Positions 10,093 to 21,748 of a stretch of 64,000 nucleotides of DNA are shown here, piece after piece. The stretch's first letter is position 1; the number at the start of each line of letters is the position of its first letter. The notes below the pieces were generated by a model. It was not told where the DNA came from and made no database searches. It worked only from the letters and a program-made list of their open reading frames with translations. Source of the DNA: Perilla frutescens (taxonomy: Eukaryota > Streptophyta > Magnoliopsida > Lamiales > Lamiaceae); contig BRKX01000018.1 of the NCBI GenBank assembly GCA_026008535.1, forward strand, positions 46,431,588-46,495,587, in the 5' to 3' direction. A program made the position numbers and the translations under genes.

Positions 10093-11758
10093 TGATAGAG
10101 ACTTATTCACCTCTAAGATTTATTTCAATATTTATAAAACTCGTGTCATATCTACAAGTGTATAAGCATATGATTGTAGATATGATGATACGAGGTCGAT
10201 CCACATGGAAATGGAATAGAAATTAGACAATGCAAGTACCACGATGATAGATGAGCGAAATATCTGGACAAACAATAAAGAGAGGGTGTGTTTTAACCTA
10301 ATTACAATACCAAACAAGAACAAAAGACATAAACACTTAAACAACAATAACTATCAATATAATTTTTACTCAAGAGACAATACCAAATACGGGAGAGCTT
10401 TGAAGATGGTAAATGATGAGAAACTCTAGGACATGGCTACACAATGCTCATATTGATCTACAACAAGGGATTACACATACATATATGCAAAGTTCATAGA
10501 TAGGAAGACCACGAATATAGTAAGAGCATCTCTCGAATATCTCTTAAATTGCGAATGCGACAAGGATGGCTATCTCTAACGCATTCCAAGGTCGCACCTA
10601 CCAAAGGCTCTAAGGGTCACATTTCCTTGCACATAATGACATTCGACTAAGGAGACAAATATGTAGATTTGATCCAAGCATGCTTATGATCACGGGATTG
10701 ATTAGATGTAAGTGATTCATACATGTGATGTTAATGAGATAGCCAACCAAACAACACCATTCAAGCCCTAGCATAGATCAAAATCTTGACAAAGCAATAA
10801 CATATGTATATATCCCAAATCAAAGATCAATATTCATATTGCTTCACCACATCCTAGAGCCCTAAGGCTCTAGCCAACCATATTCACAATAAAATCAAGA
10901 TTACAAGACAAAGAACAACAGCCCATTCTAAATACAAGTTTAAGAAGAGAGAAGAAGTGATAAAACCCAATGTAGAACACTCTTCTTTAATCCTATGGCT
11001 TGGATGCTCAAATGGATGGTTGAATCTTCCTCCTTCCTCTTGATCTTCAAAAATCCCCAATCTTAGTGTTTTTCTAAGTGTATTTCGTGCTCTAGGGGTA
11101 GATAGATATGTATTTTGAAAATCCCAAATGATATATAAAAGAGTGGACCAATAATTGGATGCCAAAAGTCACTTTTAATTTCCGTCTGTGCAGAACTCGA
11201 CCCCAGGAACTCGCGTTTGAGGGTCGAGTTTGGAACAAAGTAAATCAGGTCTCTGAAGGCTCTGCAACACGGCATTTGGGTCGCGTTTTTACTCAAGGCC
11301 GAGACGCGACCCCAGTAACTCGCGTTTGAGACCCACGTTTCGTCCAAAGAAATTCGGGTCTCTGAAGCTTCTGCAAAACGGGCTTTGGGTCGCGTTTGGG
11401 GGTCGCGTTTTGACTTAAGGCCGAGGTGCGACCCCCCATGGTCGCGTTTGTACCTCGCGTGGCACTGTGTTATGACGTGCGACCACCTTGGGTCACGTTT
11501 GGGGGTCGTATCTTCAATACTTAGTCATTTTCTTACTCGTTTCTTCATCATTTCATGCTTTGTGTACTTTTTGTTGATCCCACTATCAATTTGACTTTGT
11601 TTTTGCTCTTTATAACCCAAAAATTCCCTATATTGGTCACATTACACAAAACATAAGATTAAATCAAAGATTAGCAATATATACATTATATATACAAGAT
11701 AACCAAATGCAAATGCACTCAAAATGAGTGTAAATGAGTGTAATTTATGCACTCATCA
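10093..11758 (-). repeat. Element B 3' LTR
   Basis: 1666 bp, homologous to 49245-50911 and, in reverse orientation, to both LTRs of A. It contains the CpG-rich module (about 11200-11500), a TATA-like CTTTTATATATCAT near 11125-11145, and the hairpin whose stem is CTAGAGCC/GGCTCTAG at about 10853-10874. Confidence 0.93.
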
Positions 11759-11775
11759 ACTCCCCCAAACTTAAA
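11759..11775 (-). other. Element B polypurine tract
   Basis: On the minus strand, GTTTAAGTTTGGGGGAGT directly abuts the 3' LTR, the expected position for priming plus-strand DNA synthesis. Confidence 0.9.
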
Positions 11776-13226
11776 CATTTGTTTGTCCCCAAATAAAAAT
11801 AAGAGTAGAAGGACAAGGTAATTGAGCATATTGGAATCAAGATGGCAATTTGCTTCAAAAATCAAAAGATAAATAATGCATAAATGGTAATGGCAATCAA
11901 TCATAAACAAGAATATCAAAATCATCATGACACAATTTGTGAAGTTCATACTTTCTCAAGGTTCAATAGACGCTTATTTTCGAGTGTATAGGCTAGAAGT
12001 GTATCACTCAAGGTCGAGAGTGCACTAGACTTCTACCATATGCTTGCAAAGTGACTACAATCTCTACTACTTAATGTGTGTTCTCAAACAAGAATCATCA
12101 AGGTCTTTTTGGGTTGTAGTGAAGGCTTTTCGGAAAGGTAGGTATATATTCGGCTAAGTGACTTCCCAACATTATCAAATTCATTACCAAGCAAGTAGAA
12201 CAAATCAAGTTCTCTTCTACCCTTATTGCTTCGCAACCCATATCTCTTTGAGATTTTCCAAATTTCTTTCAACATTTCATACTCTCTTGTTTGTGATTTA
12301 CATGTAGAATTATCTTTCTTTTACTTTGTTTTCAATTCTAATCAAGATGATTCACTTCTTTGTGTTCTTTTTCATCACAAGAGTATTCATTATTTCACCT
12401 TTTGTCCATTCTACAAGAATTCTCAAAAGTTTTATTTGAAAAGACTACATAAATCTTGCCAATTATTCCATTCCCAACCCAACAAAATCAATGAAATAAT
12501 TTCAAGACTCAAAGGGCTTGCAAGGGATTAAATTTATATTGGAAGGTTCAGAATTTGGATTGTTATGAGGTTTAGACAAAAAATGGCCTTAAATCATTTT
12601 CAAGAGATCAAACACACCAATGTAACCTCAATTAAGTCACAAAGCAAGTTCTAGAGAAAACTAGTGCACTATGAAGACCATTAATCACTCATTAAGGAAA
12701 AGATTACACTTGTGTAATCTTTGGATCAAAATCTCCCCACGGTAAGTTTTTCCTTCCCAAATTGTACTTTTGAGACATTAAAGAACTTTATTTACAAAAT
12801 CATGCCATGACATCATGCTTTTTATCAAAATTTTGCAAAAAAAAATTCAACATAAGCTCATGCTCATCAGGGATTCCAATTTCATCAATAATCATGCTCT
12901 CATAACCCCTATTATTGTTACAAGAACATACACCTATTTAAGTTAAAACATCCCCAAACCACAATCATAAGGCAATTGAACAAAAACATAGATAAAATAT
13001 CACATGCTCATGAAGCAAAACGGCATGCGATCTCATTATCTATCAACTACCATCATCCATACATTCCAATGAAAACATAAAAATCCTGACATGATCCAAA
13101 CATAAATAAAAAAATAAGCATGCAAGCATGCTCCATTATCCGAAAGCATAAATAAATAAACAAGTCTTATGAAATAAAATGGTAAAAATGATAGAAATGA
13201 GCAGAAAAGATCCTTGCCAACCACTA
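11776..13226 (-). other. Element B 3' non-coding region between the two polypurine tracts
   Basis: About 1.45 kb without coding support, co-linear with 28194-29636 of element A. Short open frames in it have no homology. Confidence 0.6.
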
Positions 13227-13249
13227 CTCTCTCCCCCTCCCCCAAACTT
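13227..13249 (-). other. Element B internal polypurine tract
   Basis: Minus strand reads AAGTTTGGGGGAGGGGGAGA followed by GAG, sharing the 13-mer AAGTTTGGGGGAG with the terminal PPT. It lies just after the ORF3 stop. The same tract is at 28171-28193 in A. Confidence 0.8.
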
Positions 13250-13313
13250 ATTTTGATCCAAGTGACGAAATAAGTTTGGAGGCAAAAAGGTGTTGGCAAG
13301 GGTCACTAACGGC

Positions 13314-15071
13314 TCAGTGGGGTGGATGCTGCTGGTGATGCGGAGACTGTTGCGGAAACTGTTGTGAAGTGGATGACGGCATGAACTGAGAGGTCTGGAA
13401 CTGCTGAAACTGCTGAAAGGAGGTAGCCATGAACTGCCCCGTTGGCATCTGCTGAAATTGCTGGGAGGAGAATGAGGACGCCAAAAACTGTCCAATCGGA
13501 AACTGCCACATCGACTGGAATGGCTGCTGCTGGAACTGCTATTGTGGCTAGTAGAAGTGGCAGGGAGTCATCTGCTGGTGCTGAGATGGAGTGTAGGGCT
13601 GCTGCTGTGACCCAGACTCGGTGTTCATTCCTCTGAAGAGTCTGGCTAGGTCCTGAATCTCAGACCGAAACGAGCCCATGTTATCAGCTAGGCCCCTGAT
13701 GTCACCTCTGAGGCCCGTGAACCTCTCGTCAATATCCGTCTATAAGGCATGAAATCTGTCGTCTACACTGGACTGAATATGTCCCATCCTGCCATACATG
13801 TCGTGTCGGATATCATTAAGCCTCGTGTACATGTCTTGCCTTAGTGCTCCGAACTCATCGTGCAAGTCACTCCTATAATGCTGCATAGTCTCATCCATGG
13901 AAGTCATGTACCCATCCAATGCGTCAAAATAACCAGCAATCTGTTCTTCCGTGTAGCGCCGCCCTCGTCTAAATACGGCTATGGAAGATCCTTCTCCTCC
14001 ATTGTCACCACTGGCCTCTCCTTGGTCCTCAACGGAGGCTCGTATCCCTCTTGGTACTCCAGCTATGAGCGACTGTCTCCATCTTCCAATTTGTCCTCTC
14101 TTGATAATTTGACACATGAGTAAGTGCCGTGTTGGGCAATGAGAATGTCCCTCCAGTTCTCATGTTCAGCAGATACGTGTGTAAATCTGAGCTCAAGATC
14201 TTAACATTTCTCAAATAGTTGAGGTTCAACAACCTCGATCCTCTATTGTCAAGATAATCCTCAAGATTGATGCCGAAGTGTTCGACAATCGGAGTGATCA
14301 TCCCTCCAATGCAAATGTGCCCGCTATCAAGGTGTGATTGTCTGTAAAGCTGCTCTATGAGGAAAGCACCAAAGCTTAAATGGACCCCATTCAACATAGC
14401 CTAAAGTGCAAACAGCTCTGAAGTCCTCAACCCGCTGTTTTCTCTTCGAGCAAACACTGTGTTCGCCAAGATGCAGTGCAGGTATCGGAAAACCGAGTTA
14501 GGCATTGCAGATGCCTTTGCTGTGCTGGAGTTGTATTTTTCTATGTGTCTGACTCTGTGAGGCATAGGAGGCGGTAGGCAACATCTTGGTTGTACTCCCG
14601 AGGTTGGTGATAGATACCGTCAGTAGGAGAATTGAAAATCTCGTTCACATGGTCAACAATTAGCTCATGGTCTGTGTTACCCATTTGGAAGGTACATTTG
14701 ACAGGCCCCCTCCTTATCGTCCTCTTTATCTCGAATGTGCTCAGTAGCTCTCTAACCAAGAGAGGAAATGTCATGCAGTTCCTATCCATGGCTTGAAGCC
14801 ATCCCATTTGGTCTAAAAGTCTCCACACATCGTCCTTGATCCCAAGGGCTTCACACGTGTCACTGCACATGAACCTTGTTGTAACAAGGTTGACATTGAA
14901 AAGCCGCTGCCAATTCTCGTAGTATTCATCACTACCGAGGTAGATGCGAAACCGCATCGGATGATTGACTGCAAAATCCTCATCTTGTTCTTCCTCTTGG
15001 GCTTCTATCTCCGGATCAGACTCGGATTCGGGTTCGGCTCTTCTTGAATATTTTCTACCTCTTCGTCCCAT
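13314..15071 (-). pseudogene. Element B third ORF (Athila-specific, env-position protein), frameshifted
   Basis: ATG at 15069-15071 starts MGRRGRKYSRRAEPESESDP, a basic then acidic N-terminus. The first segment (14541-15071, 176 codons) has a globular region including CSDTCEALGIKDDVWRLLDQ, which resembles the Pfam ATHILA ORF-1 family. Later segments in other frames (14029-14397; 13740-14117) carry a coiled-coil-like YMTSMDETMQH...ALRQDMYTRLNDIRHDM region, and the end is Gln-rich (FQQFQ-type repeats) to a TGA at 13314-13316. No signal peptide or membrane segment is evident, so a true envelope role is doubtful. At least two frameshifts and in-frame stops make it a pseudogene. A homologous ORF is at 26357-28107 in A. 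Function unknown. Confidence 0.75.
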
Positions 15072-15093
15072 TTTTGGTGTGTGGGAGTGGTAC

Positions 15094-16210
15094 CTACAAA
15101 AGATTTGAACAAAGTTTAGGTAAAGGAGTAGAAATCATCTTCTTCATTTTAACAAAGTAGAATGTGGTTTCAAGTGTATGACAATATCAAATATATTCCA
15201 CATTTAACTTTATTGAACAAAATTTGTAATTCTCATAAGCAAATCATGCCCTTTTAATATCATTCATGCTTCAAGGCTTTCCCAAATCATCATTACAACA
15301 AAGCATAAATCAAAGAGCACAACTTTATCTTGACAAACGAGGCTCAAAGCCATGTGTGACAATATCAACAACAAATCAAGATAAAAGTGCCTCCAAAACA
15401 CACGCATTGTTACCATTTTCACAAGGAAAAGACTTAACAAATGTGACAAAATCCAACACGAAAGCCCATTCAATATGCTTAATGTTAGAAACAAAGCTTG
15501 TTCCAAGTGATTTAACATGCTAGAGATTTACTCAATTCAACTCAAACACAAGTCAAATAGGTACAAACTTTTTGCAAGAGGGACTCCAAATACATATGAC
15601 AAAATCAAATCATAAGAGACCCATTTTCCTCTAGCATGCTTCACAACAAAAACCCATTCTCATGAATTGTGCTTAGAACTATATAGAGATGAATATGAGC
15701 AAGTAAACTTCATCAAGAGGATCAAATGATGCAAACATTTAGCATAGTATACCTCATTTGCAAAATCAAAGCTCAAAATTTCATTCTTTATGATCCTAAG
15801 TATTGACATTGAGTAACAAATGGTTTCAAGTTCATGCAAGATGGCAACTACCAATTTTTAAGTATTAAGTTAGCCAAGTGAAACCAAAATCATAAGAAAA
15901 TTTGAAGTTCAAAAAATTCTTGCCCAAATTAATGAAGAATTCAAACTAAAATCACCACAATTTAACAATATCCACCATAAATCAACAAATTGCTCTCATC
16001 CATGTTAAACCCATGTCATCAATTGTATAATTATTCAAATGTAAGCACAATGTAGGCATAATTGAGGGACATTCATGAAAAATTTCTCATTTCACTCCTA
16101 GGGTTCCAAATGTATAAATTTCTCCCAAATTTCCAATGTAGGAAAGGAATAAAGCAATTATTCATGCCAAGGAGCAGAATATCAAGAGAATTTCAGTCAA
16201 AAGCTCATAC
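15094..16210 (-). other. Predicted intron upstream of element B ORF3
   Basis: Minus strand: donor AAG|GTATGAG at 16210 and acceptor TTTTGTAG|GTACC ending at 15094, 22 bases before the ORF3 ATG. A has the same arrangement (25263-26334). The interval is AT-rich with no homologous coding sequence. Confidence 0.55.
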
Positions 16211-16309
16211 CTTGAGTGTTGGAGGTGCAAAACTTTGAATGCCCATGTGTGAGAGTGTGAGTGAGTAAGAGAGTGTATGAAATGTGAGTGCAAAATGAGG
16301 GGAAAAGAG

Positions 16310-16600
16310 AATAAAACCCGTCTGGAGCGCGGCAAAACGCGACCCGGGTCGCGCTTATGGCTCGCGTTTTGGCCTTCTTCTAAAACGCGACCCCAGTAAG
16401 TCGCGCTTGTGGCCCGCATTTCTGCTGAAGAGTTTTGGTTCTCTGAAGCTTCTGCAACACGAGATATGTATCGCGTTTTAGGGTTGCGTTTTGGCCTCTT
16501 TGTGAAACGCGACTCACGGAGCTCGCGTTCAAGGCCCGCGTTTCGTCAACTCATCAAAACACGACTGAGGAAGTCGCGTGTCTGGGTTGAGTTTTTATTG
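16310..16600 (-). promoter_or_regulatory. Element B internal CpG-rich AACGCGACC module
   Basis: Repeated ACGCGACC/GGTCGCGT motifs in an otherwise AT-rich element, followed downstream on the minus strand by a CT-rich, initiator-like stretch (TTTTACTCTC near 16300 and beyond) and then the predicted intron before ORF3. The same motif type and the accompanying GCAGACGCTTCAGAGA phrase occur in the LTRs. A promoter role is inference. Confidence 0.5.
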
Positions 16601-16865
16601 AATTTGAATTTTTGAGACTTTTTGGGCTCCTCCTCCGCACTATGTACATTCCCAAACTTCGAACACCATTTCCTACAACATTTTACTACAAAAACATAAA
16701 TTCCAAAACAAAAACCAAGATGCAACCTAATTAAATTAACTAGGCAATTGAATCATAGACAAACATAACAAAACGAAACTTAAAACAATAAAAACTTAAA
16801 ACCCATTGGGTTGCCTCCCAATTAGAGCTTAATTTAACTTCGTGAGCTCGACGGGATATGATTCT

Positions 16866-17337
16866 TCAGAGATTTTTCAAATGGAGGACAAACACTCCGG
16901 CTTGCTCCTCCGCATTGTAGAGTTTCTTCACACGTTGCCCATTGACAACGAACAGGCTCCCATCCTTGGCTTGCAACTCCACCGCTCCATTCTCAAAGAC
17001 CTTTAAGATGAAGTAAGAACCTCCCCATTTTGTTTTGAGTTTCCCGGGAAACAATTTCAACCTCGAGTTGAAAAGCAACACGGCATCTCCGGGTACAAGT
17101 TCTTTCTTTCTTAGGAACTTGTCATGATAGAGTTTGGTCCTCATCTTGTAAATGGAAGAATTTTCAAAGGCCTCAAGCCTAAATTCATCGATTTCATTCA
17201 AACGGAAAATTCTTTCTTTTCCAGCCATCTCAAAGTCGAGATTGAGCTTCTTAGTGGCCCAATACGCCTTGTGAGTGAGCTCAATCGGAAGGTCACATGA
17301 CTTACCAAACACCATTTGATAAGGAGACATGCCCAAT
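16866..17337 (-). pseudogene. Element B integrase, C-terminal part (split by element A)
   Basis: Minus strand reads PLGMSPYQMVFGKSCDLPIE and then the integrase C-terminal region with KTKWGGSYFILKVFENGAVE and NGQRVKKLYNAEEQ, stopping at 16866. It is the direct continuation of 31341-32395 once element A and one GGAGT copy are removed. The segment itself is open; the break is the 14-kb insertion. Confidence 0.85.
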
Positions 17338-17589
17338 GGAGTTGATGAGTGCATAAATTACACTCATTTGGACTAATTTTGAGTGCTTTTGCACTTGGTT
17401 ATCTTGTATATATGTTGTATATATTGTTTATTTCTGTTTTAATGTTTTGTTTAATGAAATGTGGCCAATATAGGGAATTTTTGGGATATAAAGGGCAAAA
17501 ACAAAGTCAAATTGATAATGGAATCAACAAGGAATACACAAGGCATGGAACAATGAAGAAACGAGCAAGAAAAAGGCTAACACTTGAAG

Positions 17590-17935
17590 ATGCGACCCCC
17601 AAATGCTACTTCAGGGGGTCGCGCTTCATCACACGGCGCCACGCGACCGTGAAACGCGACATAGGGGGGTCGCGCCTCGGCCTTGAGCCAAAACGCGACC
17701 CCCAAACGCGACCAAAAGCTCGCTTTGCAGACACTTCAGAGAGCCGATTTCCTTCAGGCGAAATGCGGGTCCAAAGCGCGAGTTACTGGGGTTGCACCTC
17801 GGTCTTCAGTCGAAACGCGATCCCGAAACGCGACCGAAATCTCATGTTGCAGAGCCTTCAGAGACCTGATTTCCTTTGTTCTAAACTCGACCCTCAAACG
17901 CGAGTTCCTGGGGTCGAGTTCCACACAGACAGAAA
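17590..17935 (+). promoter_or_regulatory. LTR CpG-rich ACGCGACC repeat module
   Basis: At least ten ACGCGACC/GGTCGCG-type words within about 350 bp in both orientations, arranged in degenerate units of about 120 bp (GCAGACACTTCAGAGAGCC near 17729, GCAGAGCCTTCAGAGACCT near 17850). It lies just upstream of the CCAAT/TATA-like core, so it occupies the enhancer position of U3. Also present in the other three Athila LTRs. Confidence 0.6.
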
Positions 17936-17955
17936 TAAAAAGTGACTTTTGGCAT

Positions 17956-17983
17956 CCAATTATTGGTCCATTCATATATATAT
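17956..17983 (+). promoter_or_regulatory. LTR core promoter (CCAAT palindrome plus TATA)
   Basis: CCAATTATTGG followed 8 bp later by ATATATATATCAT. The pair is recognisable in the other LTRs (30253-30293 in A; reverse strand of B near 11127-11157). Start of transcription about 30 bp downstream is inferred. Confidence 0.5.
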
Positions 17984-18242
17984 CATTTGGGCTTTTCAAA
18001 TGACATATCCATATGCACCCTAAGAACAAAATAAACACTTGGATAAACATCAAGAGAAGGGATTTTTGAAGATCAAGAGGAAGGAAGGAGATTCAACCAT
18101 CCATTTGAGCATCCAAGCCATAGGATTGAAGAAGGAGTATTCTACATTGGGTTTTATCACTTCTTCTCTCTTCTTAGTCTTGTATTTAGAATGGGTTATT
18201 GTTTTTCTTCTTGTAATCTTGATTTTATTATGAATATGGTTG

Positions 18243-18264
18243 CCTAGAGCCTTAGGGCTCTAGG
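18243..18264 (+). other. Conserved LTR hairpin
   Basis: Perfect inverted repeat CCTAGAGCC-TTAG-GGCTCTAGG (9-bp stem, 4-nt loop). It is retained in all four Athila LTRs (about 30557-30578, 10853-10874 and 50003-50024), with at most one end pair lost. It would be within the LTR transcript. Confidence 0.6.
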
Positions 18265-19029
18265 ATGTGGTGAAACAATGTGAATATTGATCTTTGATTT
18301 GGGATATATATATGTGTTATTGCTTTGTCAAGATATTAATCTATGCTAGGGCTTGAATGGTGTTGTTTGGTTGGCCATCTCACTAACATCACATGTATGA
18401 ATCACTTGCATCTAGTCAATTCCGTGATCATAAGCATGCTTGGATCAAATCTACATATTTGTCTTCTTAGTCAAATGTCATTATGTGGAAGGAAATGTGA
18501 CCCTTAGAGCCTTTTGTAGGTGCGACCTTAGAATGCGTTAGAGATAGCCATCTTTGTCACATTCGCAATTTAAGAGATATTCGAGAGATGCTCTTACTAT
18601 ATTCGTGGTCTTCCTATCTATGAACTTTGCATATATGTATGTGTAATCCCACATTGTAGGTCAATATGAGTATTATGTAGCCATGTCCTAGAGTTTCGCC
18701 TTAATTATCCTCTTCAAAGCTCTCTCTTATTTGGTATTGTCTCTTGAGTGAAAAATATATTGTTAATTATTGTTGTTTACGTGTTTATGTCTTTTGTTCT
18801 TGTTTGGCATTTTGATTTAGTTAAAACACACTCTCTCCTTATTGTTCGTCTAGATATTTCGCTCTTCTTCCGTCGTGGTATTTGCATTGTCTAATTTTTA
18901 TTCCATTTCCCTGTGGATCGACCTCGTATCATCATATCTACAATCACATGCTTATACACTTGTAGGCATTGACACGAGTTATAAATATTGAAATAGATCT
19001 TAGAGGAAAACAAATCCCTATCAAGTTTT

Positions 19030-19047
19030 TAGCGCCGTTGCCGGGGA
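19030..19047 (+). other. Element A primer-binding site (tRNA-Asp type)
   Basis: TAGCGCCGTTGCCGGGG is complementary to the 3' end of plant tRNA-Asp, with one mismatch inside the CCA-tail complement (TAG for TGG). It starts 6 nt after the LTR end. B has the same mismatch. Confidence 0.85.
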
Positions 19048-19172
19048 CACGGAATTAATTTGATAAATGCAATATTGTGATAACAATTGAGTGGATTACT
19101 TTAGACATTTTTTACTTGTTTTATTTTAAAATAGTTTTTCTTGATTTGTTTGTCCTTTTTGATAGGAAGTGT

Positions 19173-20548
19173 ATGCGCACTCATTCTCAGGGAGAACCAC
19201 CTATTTCATGAGACTTAGAGATTGAAGCAATGGTTCACCACAACAACGCACGTAGACGGAGGAGAATGGCGGATCTACCTCCACCGGTTCAAGATCCGAT
19301 GATTGCCCAAATGCAAAGGCAATTGGAGGTGATGCAAGAGCAATTGAGAGCCCAAGAGGAGGCTCATAATAGAAATGTGGAGGCACCAATCCGAAATCTT
19401 TTCCAACCTGTCGTTGATCAAGGGGTGGCCAATGGACCAACCATTCAAGCCAACAACTTCGCGTTTAAGACCTCTCTCATACTAATGATCCAACAAAACC
19501 AATTCCGAGGGACATCAATGGAGGATCCACATAAGCATATCCGTAAATTTCTCAATGTTAGTGGGACAATGAAGATGAATGGAGTCCCGGATAATGCAAT
19601 CCGCATCCGACTCTTTCCATTCTCATTGATCGACAAGGTGGAAACATGGTGGTTGAGCCATGCTCAAGGAACATTTCAAACTTGGGATCAATTGGTGACA
19701 AATTTCCTACACAAGTTTTTCCCACCCGGAAAAACCCTCAAATTGAAAGGAGAGATCACCGTGTTCAAATAATGGGATGAAGAAAGCTTATATGAGGCGT
19801 GGGAGCGCTTTAGGGAGATGCTAAGGAAGTGCCCCGAACATGGTTTTGGAACCGATCATCAAGTATGCATTTTCTATGGAGGAAGCAAAGATGAAGTGAG
19901 AACACTCATGGATTCGGCTGCGGGTGGATCATTATTGGCAAGAGGGCCGGAAGAAGCCTTGAGAATAATTGAAGAGATGGCCTCAAATTCCTTTCAATGG
20001 CCGGCGGCAAGAGAGGGAGTCCAAACTCTAAAGAAAGTGGCTTCTACTTCAAGTTCGGATGCACTTGGGCTTGTGGCGGCTCAAATGGCAACCTTGAATT
20101 CAAAAATTGAGGCCTTTACAAATCCAAAAGTCGAGACATCTCAAATCCACAATGACCATTCAATCCGGGGTACAAGCCCCAATACGGAGGTCAATATGGT
20201 GGAAACCAAGGTTATCAAAATAAAGCTTAACACTCGAACTTCTCCTATGGTAACCCGAACAATGCTATCCAACCACCTCCGGGCTTCTCGGTCACGAATA
20301 GTGTAATTGATGAGGAGAAGAAGCCCAAGATGGATAAACTCCTAATGGAATTTATGGGGAAGACGGAGAGTGACATGAAAGACTCTCAAACAGGAATTGG
20401 GAAGTTAGAGAATACCGTCGGAGCAATTGGCAACCAAGTTAACACTTTGGAGAAGCAAATGGGACAATTTGCAACTATCTTGGGAAGCCAACATCAACAA
20501 GGAAAGTTCCCAAGCAATACTACAGTGAATCCGAATAATCAATGCTAG
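19173..20548 (+). pseudogene. Element A gag
   Basis: Capsid/nucleocapsid precursor for particle assembly. The likely start is the ATG at 19173 (MRTHSQGEPPIS); a TGA at 19209-19211 follows, where B reads through. The ATG at 19230 then opens 180 codons with a Gln/Met-rich coiled-coil-like start (IAQMQRQLEVMQEQLRAQEE) and the capsid-like region with FLNVSGTMKMNGVPDNAIRI. TAA at 19770-19772 replaces the CAA in B. After a further open segment (19818-20306) there is a 46-nt deletion relative to B near 20146, flanked by TCAAA microhomology, which shifts the frame. No CCHC zinc knuckle was seen. Athila-lineage gag, confidently broken. Confidence 0.85.
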
Positions 20549-21748
20549 GCAATTACCTTGAGAAGTGGAACCGCTTATGATGGCCCCGATATGCCGGATG
20601 ATGAGGAAAGCAAAGGAAAGGTTGATGAGCAACCAAGTGAGAAGAAGAAGGGGGAGAGCCCGAGTCAAGAAGACTTAAATTCCAAATTAAAGAAACATGA
20701 TGCCCTTGAAAAAGGAAAAGAGAAAGAAGAGCCAAAAAGGGTGATGCCGGAAGAATACAAAGTACCAATACCTTACCTACAAAGACTCCAAAAGGTGAAG
20801 AGTGACGAGCAATTTTCTCGGTTCCTCGACATCTTTAGAAATGTACAAATCAACATCTCTCTTGTTGAAGCACTTCAACAAATGCCAAATTATGTTAAAT
20901 TCTTGAAGGATGCGATTTCCAAAAAGTGGAGATGGGGGGAGTATGAAATGGTTAACTTGACCAAGAATTGTAGTGCTTTACTACAAAGAAAGTTGCCTGC
21001 AAAAATGAAAGATTCGAGAAGCTTCAACATCTCGGTTACCATTAGAGACAATCACGTTGGGAAGGCTTTGTGTGATCTTGGGGCAATTATCAATTTGATG
21101 CCCCTCTCATTCATTAAAAAGTTGAAAATGGAGGAGATCAAGCCTACCACCATTTATCTCCAAATGGCCGACCGCTCTTTGACATACCCAAAGGGTGTGG
21201 TGGAAGATGTGCTAGTGAAGGTCAACAAATTCATCTTCCAGGTAGACTTTGTGGTTCTTGATATGGAAGAAGACAAGGAAGTTCCCCTCATCTTAGGGCG
21301 ACCGTTTTTGTACACGGGAAAGGCCTTGATAGATGTGGAGAAAGGAGAACTTACCTTGAGAGTGAATGAGTAGAAAATCACATTTTCCCTTCAAAAAGTG
21401 ATGCAACATCCCGAAGAAGAGGCAAAGAATATCGAGGAGTGCAAAGTGCTCCAAATGGTGGATGAATGCATAAAGGAGGAAGAGTTGAGGAGCCTAAAGG
21501 ATCCTCTTGAGATTTGCATTTCTAACTCTATCTTTAATTCTTTATCCAATGATGATGTTGGTCTATGTGATTCCGTTTCTATGATGAATTCATTTCAGGA
21601 ATCATACTTGAGGAAGCCAAAGTTCTTGCCATTGAGAGACGAGGACCAAACATCAAAGGAAGAGGACGAGTTGAAAGCAAAAGAAGAAATGGAGTTGAAA
21701 CCCCTACCTACACATTTGAGGTATGCTTACCTTGATGAAGCCAGGTAA
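20549..21748 (+). pseudogene. Element A gag-pol linker and aspartic protease
   Basis: The open segment 20558-21373 starts in a charged Lys/Glu-rich linker and enters the retropepsin-like protease: FNISVTIRDNHVGKALCDLG with the active-site DLGA, and PLILGRPFL near the end. DLGA in place of D(S/T)GA is usual for Athila-type proteases. A TAG at 21371-21373 replaces the GAG codon of B. The frame reopens at 21398-21748 as a Glu-rich linker before RT, ending in TAA where B has CAA. Stops rule out a functional polyprotein. Confidence 0.85.

Larger units (their letters stand above)
17343..19023 (+). repeat. Element A 5' LTR
   Basis: 1681 bp. Contains the CpG-rich module (17590-17935), a promoter-like CCAATTATTGG palindrome at 17956-17966 with ATATATATAT at 17974-17983, and a perfect 9-bp hairpin stem at 18243-18264. 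It ends CCCTATCA before the PBS. Confidence 0.93.

Noticed and set aside
17590..17935. Short-word array in the LTR as a CRISPR-like or tandem satellite array
   Set aside because: Spacing is irregular, words occur in both orientations, and the setting is a plant LTR.
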